Position numbers and translations under genes: made by a program. From NCBI RefSeq assembly GCF_001423105.1, contig NZ_LMNV01000002.1, positions 336,744-400,743 on the forward strand: DNA of 64,000 bases, given 5' to 3'. The notes under the pieces were generated by a model. It saw only the letters and a list, made by a program, of their open reading frames with translations. It was not told the origin of the DNA and made no database searches. This DNA is from Frondihabitans sp. Leaf304. GTDB lineage: Bacteria > Actinomycetota > Actinomycetes > Actinomycetales > Microbacteriaceae. Within the stretch, counting starts at the first letter, position 1; each line of letters opens with the position of its first letter. Below, piece after piece: positions 63,058 through 64,000 of the stretch.

Positions 63058-63107
63058 ACGGACGAACGCCCCACCCTCCCAGAATGGGGAGTGGCGGGGC
63101 GTCCGTC
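63058..63107 (-). terminator. Probable terminator of the aconitase gene
   Basis: Arms of about 22 nt on each side of a GAA loop pair with small interruptions (GGACG/CGTCC, GCCCC/GGGGC, CTCCCA/TGGGGAG). It lies 16 nt after the aconitase stop. No U-tract. Confidence 0.6.
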
Positions 63108-63122
63108 GGGAGGACTACTGAC

Positions 63123-64000
<878 letters not shown>

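Overview
The window is high-GC bacterial chromosome (64 kb) with actinobacterial gene content and gene order. Three landmarks point to Actinobacteria, most likely order Micrococcales and family Microbacteriaceae: the block thrS-HIT-pdxS-pdxT-yebC-ruvC-ruvA-ruvB-yajC-secD-secF-rel, the aroC-aroK-aroB-aroQ-like order, and DUF3000 and DUF4193 genes. The family-level call is inference from gene order and protein style, not from a database search. I see no insertion sequence, prophage, integrase, rRNA operon or CRISPR array. Most of the window is core chromosome with GTG/ATG starts and many 1-4 nt stop/start overlaps.

Layout. 1-11.3 kb (mostly minus strand): the 5' part of efp, a dienelactone-hydrolase-like gene, a small plus-strand membrane gene, then a long run transcribed leftwards: small membrane protein, alaS, ruvX, mltG, aroC, aroK, aroB and a catalytically degenerate aroQ-like gene; rpsD lies upstream with its own terminator. 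11.3-15.9 kb: rarA (minus), then a membrane-anchored cyclophilin, a DUF349 protein and an AbiEi-like orphan (plus). 16.0-29.5 kb (minus): one long collinear block of core genes for translation (thrS), vitamin B6 (pdxS, pdxT), recombination (ruvCAB), protein export (yajC, secD, secF), a rhodanese and the bifunctional (p)ppGpp enzyme rel. 29.5-36.6 kb: a lipoprotein sugar dehydrogenase, an M23 peptidase, a small STAS-like protein and a 1147-residue SARP/AfsR-type regulator. 36.9-44 kb: acyl-CoA oxidase, a DrrAB-type ABC exporter, DUF4193, a serine hydrolase and a glycosyltransferase. 44.2-44.8 kb: four tRNA genes. 45-49.3 kb: a metNIQ-type importer followed by an NtaA/SnaA-type flavin monooxygenase, which looks like an organosulfur uptake and oxidation unit. 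49.4-56 kb: a quinone oxidoreductase, amtB with a GlnR-type box, zapE, and an overlapping sulfurtransferase-sufE-RibD-like operon. 55.6-64 kb: DUF3000, an RNase D/HRDC protein, a thiolase-FadB beta-oxidation pair, dxs, and the C-terminal part of aconitase.

Regulatory texture. Several genes have a TAnnnT -10 hexamer 6-8 nt before the start codon and no Shine-Dalgarno, the signature of leaderless transcripts. Five intergenic gaps carry long, nearly perfect inverted repeats without U-tracts, and several promoters carry short direct repeats spaced one or two helical turns apart. The points most worth following up are the AroQ-like protein that has lost its catalytic residues, the GlnR box at amtB, the lipobox-less MetQ-like protein with its monooxygenase partner, and the family of long intergenic hairpins.
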